From: Planctomycetota bacterium
Lineage (GTDB): Bacteria; Planctomycetota; Phycisphaerae; WQYP01
Assembly: GCA_021819825.1 (NCBI GenBank)
Contig: JAKAEZ010000013.1
Span: forward strand, 1 to 64,000
Direction of reading: 5' to 3'
DNA: 64,000 bases
Position 1 is the first letter of the stretch. The number at the start of each line of letters is the position of its first letter. A model generated the notes under the pieces. The model was not told where the DNA came from, searched no databases, and was given only the letters and a program-made list of their open reading frames with translations. Shown here piece by piece: positions 28,101 to 38,215 of this stretch. A program made the translations under genes and the position numbers.

Positions 28101-28286
28101 CGACGAGGCCATGGTATACGGATTGGCCCCCGGTAAGGCCGCGTTGACCACAATGGTGGGACGCGGGACATCGGGCAAATCACTGACGGGCAACTGCAAA
28201 TAGGCCATGATCCCAAACAGGAGCAACGAGACGGTCATGAGCGTCGTAGCCACGGGACGGCGGATGAAGAATTCAGAAATATTCAC
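25134..28286 (-). CDS. RND efflux permease (HAE1/MdtBC-like)
   Basis: 1050 aa MNISEFFIRRPVATTLMTVSLLLFGIMAYLQLPVSDLPDVPRPTI...; typical RND motifs throughout. Confidence 0.95.
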   Translation of the reverse strand: MNISEFFIRRPVATTLMTVSLLLFGIMAYLQLPVSDLPDVPRPTIVVNAALPGANPYTMASSVATPLEKQFTQISGLDLMTSQSSEGSTSITLNFALHRNINNCAQDVQSAISRAMGQLPHNMPNPPTYQKVNPADQPVLLLALESKTLPMYTVDDYAENLLADSISEVDGVSAVNVYGAQTYAVQIQINPNALAARGIGIDQLTQTIQSANVDQPTGILWGANKSYQVYSNGQLTNAAAYRSLIIQYNKTTGAVVRLDQVAHVINSVVNDKIMAWYYSHGKFSRAIILAIQKQPGANTIQVVNNIEKMLPKLQASIPPSVTLTTMYDKSLDIRQGVFDVKFTLLLALLLVTLVIFGFLRTVRATIIPVAAMPLAIIGTFAVMYEMHFTIDYFSLLALTLAVGFIVDDAVVMLENSYRHIEMGKTPMQATLEASREIGFTIVSMTLSLVAVFIPIIFLGGLIGRLLNEFAITLAAAILFSGAISLTLTPMLCSRMLKDQRGQRHNFLYRFMEQLFDISHKVYLWMLRGMLKARLLVVILSVATLYLTIHLLITIPEGFIPAGDSGHILVATQAPEGISFHSLVKHQLALGELAKNNVNVDNFMSLAGGGPFGASNGGDMFFHLKPAGDRPLTTDQVITELRHKFSRVVGIKTYMQNIPPINVNGQLTKAQYQFTLLSPDTTALFKYAPLLTAKLRKLPGLQQVNNDLLIRTPEINVVPDDNRAQILGVSHQAIEDALGLAYGQEQISTIYDPQAQYEVIMDAEPKYQRNPEDLSLLYVTSSTGKLVPLNAVTHVTKSLGPLIIHQTGILPSVTISFNVASNYSLSKAVNEIQKTAKATLPPQILTNFQGEAQIFKQAVVNMGVLLLVAVAVIYIVLGILYESFIHPITILTALPFAGLGALLTLMIFGKILDLYAFVGVIMLIGLVKKNGIMMVDFAIARRAAGETPYDAIYHACSVRFRPIMMTTMAALFGTLPIAIGVGADSDTRRPLGLAVVGGLLFSQFLTLFVTPVFYIYLEQFQTWLKNRHGDSRLQVTGDREQASIQESVRSL

Positions 28287-29614
28287 GAGCGGCCCTTGCT
28301 TGTGCTTGTTGATGGCTTCGTGGTTGGCTTAGCGGTGCCGGGGTGAGAATCAGCCCGATTAGCACCCGCTTGAGATGCCGGGGCGGCCGGCGCAATAAGC
28401 CCTTTGGTAACCACTTCCACCGGCCGGCCGGAAATCACGCTTTCCTGCCCATCGGTGACAACCGTTTCACCCGGTGACAATCCTTTACTGATAACCGCCA
28501 GACCGTTATAGGAAAATTTCTCGGTAATGGGTTGCATCCGGGCAATGTGGTTTTGAACCACGAAAACAAACAACCCATTTTGCCCGGTTTGTACAGCTTG
28601 AATCGGCACCACCACCGCGTGTTTCTGCACCGCAACCTGCAACGTGGCATCAACAAATTCTCCCGGCCACAGTTCTTCATGGGTATTGGCGAATGTTCCC
28701 ATGAGTTGAATGGAACCGGTGGAATCATCTATGGCATTGTCAATGAAGCTCAAAAAACCCCGCGACGGAGGCCCGGGATCTCCATGGGCGCGAACGTAAA
28801 TGGGCAACTTGGAATCGGTTTGCCGGGCCTTACGAATTTGATAAAGATCACTTTCCGGCAGGGAAAATGAAACATAAATCGGCTGCATCTGGTTAATCAC
28901 CAGAAGATTGGTGGTGGTGGCTTTTACGTTGCTGCCCACGAAGGCCTGTAAATTGCCGGCTTTGCCATCCAAGGGAGAGCGAATGGTGCAATAACCCAAG
29001 TTGATTTGTGCCGTCGTTACATTCGCTTTGGCTGAATCCACGGCTTTACGGGCCGCCACCAGCGACGCCTTGCCATTGGCCACGTTGGCTTTGGCCTGAT
29101 CAAAGGTGGAATGGTAGGCGTCAAATTGCGTTATCGCCAGCGCCCCGCTGCTGGTACCCATTTTTTGTGCGCGATCCCAGTCCGCTGCGGCGTCCACATA
29201 CGCCGCCTGATAACCGTCCAGCTTGGCTTGCGCAACAGTAACGTTGGCCTGCGCCTGCGCCAGATTCGCCTGGGCTTGTAAGAGAGCGGCCACAAAGGGG
29301 CGACTGTCGAGTGTGAAAAGTATCTGCCCCTTTCGCACCGTCTCTCCGGGTTTTACAAGAACAGCATTGATAATACCATCCACCTGCGTTTCCAGCGTTA
29401 CCGAGGCCACGCTTTGAACAATGCCTATATTGCTTAAATCAACTGGGACATCTTCGGACTTGGCCAGAATTACTTTAACCGGCGGCGGCGCGGCCACCGC
29501 GCGCGTGGGCGGCTTCGAACAGGCGGGCAGCAGCGCCAGGGCCATCAGGATAATGGTTGCCAGCACAGCCTGTTTATCAGTCCCCCAAGGGGAGTGGTCA
29601 TTAAAAAAACCCAA
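28283..29614 (-). CDS. RND efflux periplasmic adaptor (MFP, MdtA-like)
   Basis: 443 aa, VSSVTLETQVDGIINAVLVKPGETVRKGQILFTLDSRPF; 4-nt overlap with the RND gene. Confidence 0.92.
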   Translation of the reverse strand: MGFFNDHSPWGTDKQAVLATIILMALALLPACSKPPTRAVAAPPPVKVILAKSEDVPVDLSNIGIVQSVASVTLETQVDGIINAVLVKPGETVRKGQILFTLDSRPFVAALLQAQANLAQAQANVTVAQAKLDGYQAAYVDAAADWDRAQKMGTSSGALAITQFDAYHSTFDQAKANVANGKASLVAARKAVDSAKANVTTAQINLGYCTIRSPLDGKAGNLQAFVGSNVKATTTNLLVINQMQPIYVSFSLPESDLYQIRKARQTDSKLPIYVRAHGDPGPPSRGFLSFIDNAIDDSTGSIQLMGTFANTHEELWPGEFVDATLQVAVQKHAVVVPIQAVQTGQNGLFVFVVQNHIARMQPITEKFSYNGLAVISKGLSPGETVVTDGQESVISGRPVEVVTKGLIAPAAPASQAGANRADSHPGTAKPTTKPSTSTSKGRS

Positions 29615-29827
29615 AGTTTATGCTCCGGCAAAACGGTAAGCCGGGGCGCTACGCGCATTTCGCGCAGCCTGCCGGCGGGACCAGGCTGTCCAGGTAATCA
29701 TCGGGCTGCGACGGCCAGTGCTCGGACAGACTCCGGGCAGTATATCCAACACCGCGACGTAATTCCAAATGATAAAACGGACGATCGCTGACAAAGTTGC
29801 AGGATATGGATTGACAGGCGATTCGCG

Positions 29828-31444
29828 TTGAGTTCAAAACTTTGGACGGTGGCATTAGAATGCTTGGAGTTTGCCGGGTGTGCCAAGGAGTTGACGTTGA
29901 GTTTAGATCCGCGAGATTTTGCCGTACCCTCATTGGATGATTTTAAAAAACTTGCCGCGCCGGGCGCGATTGTACCGGTGTATGTGCCTATGGCCGGGGA
30001 TTATCTTACGCCGGTATCGGCGTATCAGCGCTTGCGCGGCACATCCGGGTATTCGTTTCTTCTTGAGTCGGTGGTGGGTGGAGAACGTGTGGCGCGGTAT
30101 TCGTTTCTGGGGGCCGCCCCGGCAACGGTGTTTGAAGCACGCGGTGAACAGGTCACCATCTCACAGCAACCCGGCACGCCACGTGAAGTGAAGAAGGTTT
30201 CACAGTCATCCGATCCGCTGGCTGAATTGGAAAAACTGTTGGGCAGTGCCCAGGCGGTGCGTTTGCCCGGCTTGCCGGCATTTGCCGGCGGCGCGGTGGG
30301 ATATGCCGGGTATGACACCGTGCGCTATCTGGAGCCGGAAAAACTGGCCTCCCCACCGCCGAACACGCGGCACCTGCCGGAAATTATTTTTGGTCTTTAT
30401 GATGACCTGATTATTTTCGACCATGTAAAAAAAACGATTTTGGCGGTTGCCAATGTCCGCATCGATCATTCCGACATGGAAAGTTTATATAACGGTGCCG
30501 TTGCGCGGATTTCCGGAATGATGCACTCCCTGCATGCGCCGGCGGCTACGCACTTGGGCATGTTAAAGCTGAATATGGATATTAAGCCCCAGTATGAGAG
30601 CAACTTTTCGGCAACCGGATTTCACAAGGCGGTTGAAGCGGCGAAGGAGTATATCAAGGCGGGCGATATATTTCAGGTGGTCTTATCGCAGTGCCTGAAT
30701 ATGGATACCCAAGCTGATCCGTTTGATATTTATCGTGCGTTACGGATCATAAATCCGTCGCCGTTTATGTTTTACCTCAGCAGTCCAAGCTGTATTCTGG
30801 TGGGGTCATCGCCGGAAATCATGTGTCGGGTGGAGGACGGGGTTATTACCAACCGCCCACTGGCGGGCACCCGCCCGCGCGGCAAGACGCCAGAACAGGA
30901 TGCCGCTCTGGAAGCGGAACTGCTGGCCGACCCCAAGGAACGCGCCGAACATGTGATGCTGGTGGATCTGGGGCGCAATGATGTCGGGCGCGTATCGGTT
31001 CCGGGATCGGTAAAAATCAGCGATGCCATGACGGTGGAGCGCTACAGCCATGTAATGCACATAACCACCAATGTCACCGGGCGGCTGGCGGAAGGCAAAA
31101 CCTGTTTTGATGCCCTACGTAATACGTTGCCGGTGGGCACGGTCAGCGGTGCCCCGAAAATTCGCGCCATGCAGATTATCGATGAACTTGAGCCAACGCG
31201 GCGCGGGCCTTACGCCGGCGCGGTAGGGTATATCGATTACGCCAAGAATATGGATACATGTATTGCCTTGCGTACCATGGTTATTACGCCCATGGCCGAT
31301 GATCCGGCGTTGCACCGCGTTTATGTGCAGGCCGGGGCGGGCCTGGTGGCGGATTCAATACCGGAAAGTGAATACCAGGAATCCTTAAACAAGGCGGCGG
31401 CGTTGCTTAAAGCGGTGGCGATGGCGGAGGCGGGCCTGGGGTGA
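29828..31444 (+). CDS. trpE: anthranilate synthase component I
   Basis: 538 aa; GDIFQVVLSQ, SSPEIMCRVEDGVITNRPLAGTRPRGKTPEQD, GTVSGAPKIRAM. Start probably internal, near 29891-29897. Confidence 0.93.
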   Translation: MSSKLWTVALECLEFAGCAKELTLSLDPRDFAVPSLDDFKKLAAPGAIVPVYVPMAGDYLTPVSAYQRLRGTSGYSFLLESVVGGERVARYSFLGAAPATVFEARGEQVTISQQPGTPREVKKVSQSSDPLAELEKLLGSAQAVRLPGLPAFAGGAVGYAGYDTVRYLEPEKLASPPPNTRHLPEIIFGLYDDLIIFDHVKKTILAVANVRIDHSDMESLYNGAVARISGMMHSLHAPAATHLGMLKLNMDIKPQYESNFSATGFHKAVEAAKEYIKAGDIFQVVLSQCLNMDTQADPFDIYRALRIINPSPFMFYLSSPSCILVGSSPEIMCRVEDGVITNRPLAGTRPRGKTPEQDAALEAELLADPKERAEHVMLVDLGRNDVGRVSVPGSVKISDAMTVERYSHVMHITTNVTGRLAEGKTCFDALRNTLPVGTVSGAPKIRAMQIIDELEPTRRGPYAGAVGYIDYAKNMDTCIALRTMVITPMADDPALHRVYVQAGAGLVADSIPESEYQESLNKAAALLKAVAMAEAGLG

Positions 31445-31667
31445 GGGGACGGGGGAAGAAGGGGACAGGTTACAGGTTGCGGGTTACGGGGCGACAACCA
31501 ATGAGTAATAAATAGAAACGGTTGGTGGATTTGGGAGCGTTGCGCATTGGGTAGAATGCCAGATGTTCAATACGCGATGCTAAATGCCTACTGGAAGTGC
31601 GGTGAATATTTATGAATTCCGGTATGATGGGGTGCTTGGTTGGACGGAAAATGCCGAAAGGAAATGT

Positions 31668-33470
31668 GTGAAGTTTAAGCGTACGGATTATTGTGGAACG
31701 TTGAGAAAAGCCGATCTGTCACGGGAAGTTGTGGCGGCCGGATGGGTGCAATCTTACCGCGATCACGGCGGCGTGGTGTTTGTCGATTTGCGGGACCGCA
31801 CGGGAATTGTACAAATTGTATTCCGCCCGGAATTGGCGGATATTTACGCACTGGGCCGCCAGTTGCGACATGAAGATGTTATTCTGATCAAAGGTCGGGT
31901 TCTGGCACGAGCGGCCCAGGCCGTGAATCCGAAAATTCCCACCGGTGAAATTGAAATCGCGGTTGAAGATATGGAACTGGCGAATAAATCAGATACCGCC
32001 CCATTTTCGCCCGCGCAGCATGATCCGGTAAACGAGGATACGCGTCTGAAATACCGCTACCTTGATCTGCGAAGCGCCGATATGGCCCAGGCGATGGTGA
32101 CCCGGCACCGCGTAACAAAAATCATGCGCGATTACTGTGATGAGCACGGCTTTCTGGAAATTGAAACACCCATGCTTTACAAGAGCACCCCCGAAGGAGC
32201 CCGCGAATTTCTGGTGCCATCCCGCCTGCATGCCGGTGAATTTTATGCCCTGCCGCAGAGTCCGCAGTTATTTAAGCAAGTACTGATGGTTGCAGGCATG
32301 GACCGGTATATGCAAATCGCCCGGTGTTTTCGGGATGAGGATTTGCGCATGGATCGGCAGCCCGAGTTCACGCAGCTTGATCTGGAAATGAGCTTTGTAG
32401 ATCGGGAAGATGTTATTGACCTGATTACCGGATTGCTGGTGCGGCTATGGAAACAAATCCTTCATGTGGATTTGCCTTCGACGTTTCCCCGCATGGGATG
32501 GCGCGAGGCGATGGACCGCTTTGGTATTGACCGACCGGACACGCGCTATGGCATGGAATTAAAAGACATCAGCGATATGGTTGGGCAAACGGAATTCGCC
32601 GTATTTAAGGATGCGGTCGCGGCCGGTGGTTGCGTAAAATTGATCGCCGTTCCCGGCGGCGCCGCGCTGTCGCGTAAGCAACTGGATCAGCTTACCGATG
32701 ATGCCAAAAAGCTGGGGGCCAAGGGGCTGGCGTGGATTAAACTTGGCGGTGATGCGGGGGCCGGGAATATGGGCGGCCCGATCGCGAAATTCATCCCCGC
32801 CCCTGCGCAACAGGCCATTCGGCAGCGCTGCGGAGCCACTGATGGCGATATTCTGCTGGCGGTGGCCGATAAAATCGAAACCGCCTGGAAAGTCCTGGGC
32901 GAATTAAGACAATCACTGGCTCGACAGCTTAAGCTGATCCCGGAAAATCGCTTTGATTTTCTCTGGGTTGTGGATTTTCCGAGTTTTGAACATGACCCGG
33001 CGGCGAATCGCTTCATTGCCCGGCATCATCCGTTTACCGCCCCACTGGATGAAGATGTGCCTCTGCTGGAAACACAACCCTTGGAGGTACGCGCCAAGGC
33101 GTATGACATTGTCCTTAACGGCATAGAAATCGGCGGTGGCTCCATCCGTATTCATCAGCGCGATGTGCAATCCAAAATCTTCTCCCTCTTGGGAATTTCA
33201 CCGGAACAGGCTCAGAAAAAATTCGCATTCCTGCTGGATGCCTTGAGGTTTGGTGCTCCGCCGCATGGCGGCATAGCACTGGGACTGGATCGCCTGTTAA
33301 TGCTGATGCTGAATCGGCAGAGCATCCGTGAGGTGATCGCCTTCCCGAAAACTCAAAGCGGCACCGATATGATGACCGAAGCGCCATCGGCTGTGGACCC
33401 GCGGCAACTCATGGAGTTATCCGTCGCGGTCGTGAGACCCGCGGCGGCCGGTGCAGCGGCAAAGGCATGA
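31668..33470 (+). CDS. aspS: aspartyl-tRNA synthetase
   Basis: KRTDYCGTLRKADLSREVVAAGWVQSYRDHGGVVFVDLRDRTG; class II motifs (FRDEDLRMDRQPEFTQLDLEMSF; GIALGLDRLLML). Start probably GTG at 31668 within ORF 31584..33470. Confidence 0.95.
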   Translation: MKFKRTDYCGTLRKADLSREVVAAGWVQSYRDHGGVVFVDLRDRTGIVQIVFRPELADIYALGRQLRHEDVILIKGRVLARAAQAVNPKIPTGEIEIAVEDMELANKSDTAPFSPAQHDPVNEDTRLKYRYLDLRSADMAQAMVTRHRVTKIMRDYCDEHGFLEIETPMLYKSTPEGAREFLVPSRLHAGEFYALPQSPQLFKQVLMVAGMDRYMQIARCFRDEDLRMDRQPEFTQLDLEMSFVDREDVIDLITGLLVRLWKQILHVDLPSTFPRMGWREAMDRFGIDRPDTRYGMELKDISDMVGQTEFAVFKDAVAAGGCVKLIAVPGGAALSRKQLDQLTDDAKKLGAKGLAWIKLGGDAGAGNMGGPIAKFIPAPAQQAIRQRCGATDGDILLAVADKIETAWKVLGELRQSLARQLKLIPENRFDFLWVVDFPSFEHDPAANRFIARHHPFTAPLDEDVPLLETQPLEVRAKAYDIVLNGIEIGGGSIRIHQRDVQSKIFSLLGISPEQAQKKFAFLLDALRFGAPPHGGIALGLDRLLMLMLNRQSIREVIAFPKTQSGTDMMTEAPSAVDPRQLMELSVAVVRPAAAGAAAKA

Positions 33471-33671
33471 TTTCCCAGAAACAACAGTGCGGTGCCTCGG
33501 AACTGTTTAAGCAGCGGCTTTTAATCGCAAAATTTGGCATTTCGGCTTGTTGACTCGATTACCTTATGACATGGCTTTAAGATATAAATAGACTGCGGAG
33601 TAATTGCGGTGGTCCAAGTGAGGGCGGAATGGGGCTTTTAAACGAGCCATTACGGGATTGGATTTATTAAC

Positions 33672-35126
33672 ATGATTGATCGCGTTAGAACCAAAACTGT
33701 TATTACCATGGGGCCGGCGTGTGCCAAAGCTGAAGTGTTCAGCCAACTGGTGCAAACCGGCGTTGCGGTAGTGCGCCTGAATTTTTCCCACGGTGATTTA
33801 GCCCAGCGGGAAGAGTTTTTAGCTGTTGCCCGGGGCAGCCCGCACCATCCGCCGCTGGCAATTATGGGAGATTTATGCGGCCCGAAAATACGTCTGGGCA
33901 AGGTAATCGAAGGTGGTATGACCGTCGCCAAGGGCGATGTTATTACCATTCAGCGCGAGCCGGTGCTGGGACAGAATAATCTGCTGTGCTCCAATTATGC
34001 CTGCCTGGTTGATGATGTGCAGGTGGGCCAATCGCTTCTCATTGACGACGGTTGCATACGCGCCACGGTCATTGACAAGGCCCCGAATGTTGTTCGGTGC
34101 GAAATCATGGTTGGCGGAAAAATTCAATCCAACAAGGGCATTAACCTGCCGCAAACGCGGCTTTCCATCCCCAGCGTGACGGAGAAAGACTGGCGCGATA
34201 TTGACTGGGCGATTGAGCACCAGTTGGATTACCTGGCGTTGTCATTTGTCCGTAGCGCCGATGACGTGCAAAGTGTTCGGCGGTACTTGGAAAGCAGAAA
34301 ATCTGACATTGATCTGGTGGCAAAAATTGAAATGCCGCAAGCAATTGATGATCTTTCCGCCATTCTGGATTGTTCAGATGCCGTGCTGGTAGCCCGTGGT
34401 GATATGGGTGTGGAGATGGAACTCACCGCCGTGCCGCTGCTGCAGAAAAAAATTGTCGACGCGGCCCATGAAGCCGGCAAACCGGTCATCGTCGCCACGC
34501 AAATGCTGCAATCCATGGTAGATAACCCTACGCCCACGCGCGCAGAAGTATCAGATGTGGCCAACGCGATATTGGATGGTGCCGATGCCGTGATGCTTTC
34601 CGGTGAAACCGCCGTGGGAAAATATCCGCTGGAGGCCGTGCAGACACTGCGGGATATTGCCGATAAAACCGAGCGCTATATTGTGCAGAAAGGCATGCAC
34701 ACCGAACCGCCAAGGTTGTTACAGATCAGCCACCATCGCACCGCCGCTATTGCGCACGGGGCCATGGCTATCGCACGGGACATTAACGCCCGGATGGTGG
34801 TGGTGTGGTCGCAAGCGGGTGGTTCGGCGCGGTACCTGTCAAAAAACCGCTTTCCGATTCCCATTGTGGCACTGTCAACTGATGTGGCCGCGGTACGCCG
34901 CATGGCGATGTATTATGGTGTTACCGCCGTGCATGCGGCGATTCCTCAACACTTTGACGATCTGCCCGCGCTGGTGGATGATTTACTGCAGCGTGAGCAC
35001 TGGGCTCATCAGGGAGATCGGGTGGTGATTGCCGCAGGATCGCCGATTGGAACCGCCGGGGCCACCAACAGCTTAAGCGTCTATACCGTCGGTGAACACG
35101 CGCGCATCAGCGGTGAAAGGCAATGA
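33672..35126 (+). CDS. pyk: pyruvate kinase
   Basis: 484 aa; RTKTVITMGPAC, VVRLNFSHG, MVARGDMGVEMEL-type motif, QMLQSMVDNPTPTRAEVSDVANAILDGADAVMLSGETAVGKYP. Confidence 0.95.
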   Translation: MIDRVRTKTVITMGPACAKAEVFSQLVQTGVAVVRLNFSHGDLAQREEFLAVARGSPHHPPLAIMGDLCGPKIRLGKVIEGGMTVAKGDVITIQREPVLGQNNLLCSNYACLVDDVQVGQSLLIDDGCIRATVIDKAPNVVRCEIMVGGKIQSNKGINLPQTRLSIPSVTEKDWRDIDWAIEHQLDYLALSFVRSADDVQSVRRYLESRKSDIDLVAKIEMPQAIDDLSAILDCSDAVLVARGDMGVEMELTAVPLLQKKIVDAAHEAGKPVIVATQMLQSMVDNPTPTRAEVSDVANAILDGADAVMLSGETAVGKYPLEAVQTLRDIADKTERYIVQKGMHTEPPRLLQISHHRTAAIAHGAMAIARDINARMVVVWSQAGGSARYLSKNRFPIPIVALSTDVAAVRRMAMYYGVTAVHAAIPQHFDDLPALVDDLLQREHWAHQGDRVVIAAGSPIGTAGATNSLSVYTVGEHARISGERQ

Positions 35127-35599
35127 AGAAAAACGCCATGATACATTCCACGAACACCGGCATAAAAACAGGGCGTACTTCGGCGCGGAGGATTTGCAAG
35201 CTCCGTTTGGGCCGCGCAACGACAGTCCTTGTCCTGATGGGCGGCGTGTTGGCGATGCTTTCCGGATGCGGTGTAATTTTGCATCATTATCCGCAACCCA
35301 ATGTGGGATGGCATAACCAGAACTATTCCATTGTCTTTGGTGTGTTAAGTCAGCACAATACGCACGGGACCGCATGGACTATTCGCTATTCATCCGTGTA
35401 TGCCGGGGATCCCTATGGTGGGAAATTCGCGTTGACGCCCAACTCGGAACTCGTGGGGTACCTGCCCGGCAACACGGTCGAAATTTATGGCCACCCCGAA
35501 CCTAAAGTCCCTAATAAAGCCGGCACCGGCACGCTGTATAAAGTTACAAGCATCCGCCTGTGGCTAGGCAAGGGCCGCCCGAATTACCTGACGCGGTAA
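35123..35599 (+). CDS. putative lipoprotein
   Basis: 158 aa, lipobox-like LSGC; ATGA overlap with pyk. Confidence 0.6.
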   Translation: MKKNAMIHSTNTGIKTGRTSARRICKLRLGRATTVLVLMGGVLAMLSGCGVILHHYPQPNVGWHNQNYSIVFGVLSQHNTHGTAWTIRYSSVYAGDPYGGKFALTPNSELVGYLPGNTVEIYGHPEPKVPNKAGTGTLYKVTSIRLWLGKGRPNYLTR

Positions 35600-35773
35600 C
35601 CCCCGGCTGCCTCACATTTCATCCGTATTTCAAATATTTTATCTATTAATACGAATTTTCATTGAATTTTATTGCTTGGGTGTAAAGTATCGTGTAAAGT
35701 TTGTTGCTATAGCATACGTGACATGGCGTTGCTTTTGTAAGTTATCCCTCAGGCATGCGGCTAGGAATTAAAA

Positions 35774-36568
35774 ATGGCAACCCCCAAAAAGCAGTCTGTG
35801 AAACTCCCCCGCGCCCCCCTAATTTTTGTCCTGGCACAAGTTCGATTTAGCCCCGTACTAAAGATGGAGTCCTATGTTCCGGAAATCCAAGAAGCTCTGC
35901 GGCACCGTGGGTTTCCCGGATACCGGCTTGAAAATATGCAAAATATTATGATCGGGGCGGAAGCTAAAACCGAAATAACAAAACGCTGGATGTTCGATGA
36001 TGTGAACAATCATCGGCAGGTGGTACTGACAACGGACGCTCTTACATTCCAAACAACCGCGTATGAAACGTTTCAGGATCTTCTCTCGGACTTCAAAACG
36101 GTTACGCAACCGTTGGAGGATTATGTCAAGGTAGATAACATCCAACAGATCGGGTTACGCTACGTCGATCTGCTGACGGAAATTGATGGCATGAATAGCC
36201 GCGATTTGGTGAAACCAGGGTTCTCAGGAATTAGCGGCTCGGAAATTGGGGCTGAAAATACCGCTTTCAGTTTTGTTTTACAGGCACAGACGCCGTCGGG
36301 CGTGTTGACCATCCGGTCCGTGCAATTGCTGAACATGCAGGCGTTTCTTCCGCCGGATATCGGCGCGACCACACTGCGTTTTCCCGACCATGTGATAAAT
36401 GCGCAAAACGCCCGTGTGCTTGATTTTGACCATATTACGCAGAAACTTCTACCGTTTAATTCCGATACGCTGTCAAGGGAACTTACCAATTTGCACGAAT
36501 ATACTGATAGGGCATTTCGGGCGGTCACCACTAAACACGCGTTTCAGGCATGGAGTCAGCACTCATGA
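35774..36568 (+). CDS. TIGR04255-like family protein
   Basis: 264 aa: LPRAPLIFVLAQVRFSPVLKMESYVPEIQEALRHRGFP...IQQIGLRYVDLL. Confidence 0.75.
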   Translation: MATPKKQSVKLPRAPLIFVLAQVRFSPVLKMESYVPEIQEALRHRGFPGYRLENMQNIMIGAEAKTEITKRWMFDDVNNHRQVVLTTDALTFQTTAYETFQDLLSDFKTVTQPLEDYVKVDNIQQIGLRYVDLLTEIDGMNSRDLVKPGFSGISGSEIGAENTAFSFVLQAQTPSGVLTIRSVQLLNMQAFLPPDIGATTLRFPDHVINAQNARVLDFDHITQKLLPFNSDTLSRELTNLHEYTDRAFRAVTTKHAFQAWSQHS

Positions 36569-37344
36569 ATCGAACGACGTTAGCAGCGGATTCTATTCAA
36601 AGCGCCGCCGTCCAATTTAGGGTACAGCACCTGGCTGTGCCGCTTGATATTGGCTCCGATGTGAGCCGCATGGAAAGTCCGCAAGTTGCTGCCGGCGACC
36701 GTTCAATATGTTCGCCTCCGGAACGAGTCGAAGTTGCCACCAGTCAATTCACGTTCGGGCACACAATCGCGGAAGTCAGCCTGTGCGCCGCGCTGCTCCT
36801 TGGCACCGGGTCCGCTCGCCAAGATCTTACTTGGATGACAGTCAAACGCGCGACAGCCGCGCGACATGCGGCAGACCATATTCATCCCTTGATGGTTACA
36901 ACCCCATCCCGCGCTCTGGCGGTTATACGCACGGCATTTCCACTTCAGATTTCGCAGATCGCGGAGATTCTCGGCGTCAGCAGGCCCACCATATATGCAT
37001 GGATCGGCGATGAACAACAGCCGCAACCCCGCTGCCAGGATCGGCTGAATCAGATATATTCCCTCGCCGAATTTTGGAACAACCGTTGCAACCTGCCGGC
37101 TCCCGAGAAAATATTTGAGTCGCCCGACAGTGCCGGCGTGAGCCTCATTGATATGTTGAAAGCGGCTTCAATAAATGTTGCAACGGTAAAAAATCGCTTG
37201 GAAGATATAGTTCGGTCCGTAAAATCATCGAAGCGGCTGGGGATAGTCGAGTCGGCGCGGCTACGCGGTTTTAAATTGCCTGCCGAGGGTAATAGTACGG
37301 CGGAATTTGATGTCATCACCCGTCGGCCGATGGATGAGAGTTGA
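36565..37344 (+). CDS. HTH-containing protein of unknown function
   Basis: ATGA overlap with the upstream gene; HTH-like LQISQIAEILGVSRPTIYAWIGDEQQP. Confidence 0.65.
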   Translation: MNRTTLAADSIQSAAVQFRVQHLAVPLDIGSDVSRMESPQVAAGDRSICSPPERVEVATSQFTFGHTIAEVSLCAALLLGTGSARQDLTWMTVKRATAARHAADHIHPLMVTTPSRALAVIRTAFPLQISQIAEILGVSRPTIYAWIGDEQQPQPRCQDRLNQIYSLAEFWNNRCNLPAPEKIFESPDSAGVSLIDMLKAASINVATVKNRLEDIVRSVKSSKRLGIVESARLRGFKLPAEGNSTAEFDVITRRPMDES

Positions 37345-38173
37345 GCAAATGGCCCAATCCGCGAAAAATGATCCGCTCATCAAAGAAATACGCAAAAAAG
37401 GTTGGCGGCAAGGCTCCATTATTACCGCCGAACAAAACAAAGTAGATTCCCCGGAGCAAGTGGGACTATTCCTGAACGACTGTACACATTGGCTCTTATT
37501 GTCGCACGACTGCGATATCGTTCACCATGACTTCGAAAATGAACCACATGTTGAAATAATGGCCGCAAGATTTGTCGACTCTTCTGATGGTAATCTGTTG
37601 CATGGCAAAAACCCCCGGTGCCTACAGCTGAAGATGGGCGAACAATGGATTGAATTTCATGTTGGCAGCCGCAGGCTTATCGAGCGGCGACATCTTGCCT
37701 ACCTCGTTCCTGATAGCGGTATCACACTCCAGCGAGATGCCGTGCAATCGCTGGCGGGATGGGTTGCTCGGCGCTATGTGCGAACGGCATTCCCGGACAG
37801 TTTCAACAAGCGCCTTCAAGGTCGGGATCAGCAGATAAAAAAGTTGATGTCCAATGAGGGTGGCAATATATGCACGATCTACTTACTGCTGTCCGACGAG
37901 ATTGAATTGCCGGACGAGGAAGTGTACCGAATTGATGTGGTAGCAGCCATGCGTGACGAAGACTACAACCACCCGCAAAAACGCGTACCCGTGGAAACCA
38001 CGCTTGGGAAACTTTGTGGGTTATTAAATTCATGCGCCGGTATTAAAACAGAAAAAAGCGAAGTCCGCGCCGAGCGCGATATCTCCTTGACAGATATACG
38101 GTTTCTCCGGCGCTTGGAGTTTGACTATCTGTCACGTAACGAAAGTGACGCACCTCCCAGTCCGCGGCCCTGA
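37307..38173 (+). CDS. hypothetical protein, third gene of the TIGR04255 cassette
   Basis: 288 aa ORF overlapping the previous gene; real start may be 37334-37349. Confidence 0.65.
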   Translation: MMSSPVGRWMRVEQMAQSAKNDPLIKEIRKKGWRQGSIITAEQNKVDSPEQVGLFLNDCTHWLLLSHDCDIVHHDFENEPHVEIMAARFVDSSDGNLLHGKNPRCLQLKMGEQWIEFHVGSRRLIERRHLAYLVPDSGITLQRDAVQSLAGWVARRYVRTAFPDSFNKRLQGRDQQIKKLMSNEGGNICTIYLLLSDEIELPDEEVYRIDVVAAMRDEDYNHPQKRVPVETTLGKLCGLLNSCAGIKTEKSEVRAERDISLTDIRFLRRLEFDYLSRNESDAPPSPRP

Positions 38174-38215
38174 TCGCCTTTCGTAAACAAATGTATTTCG
38201 GCGCAACGGCGGCCT

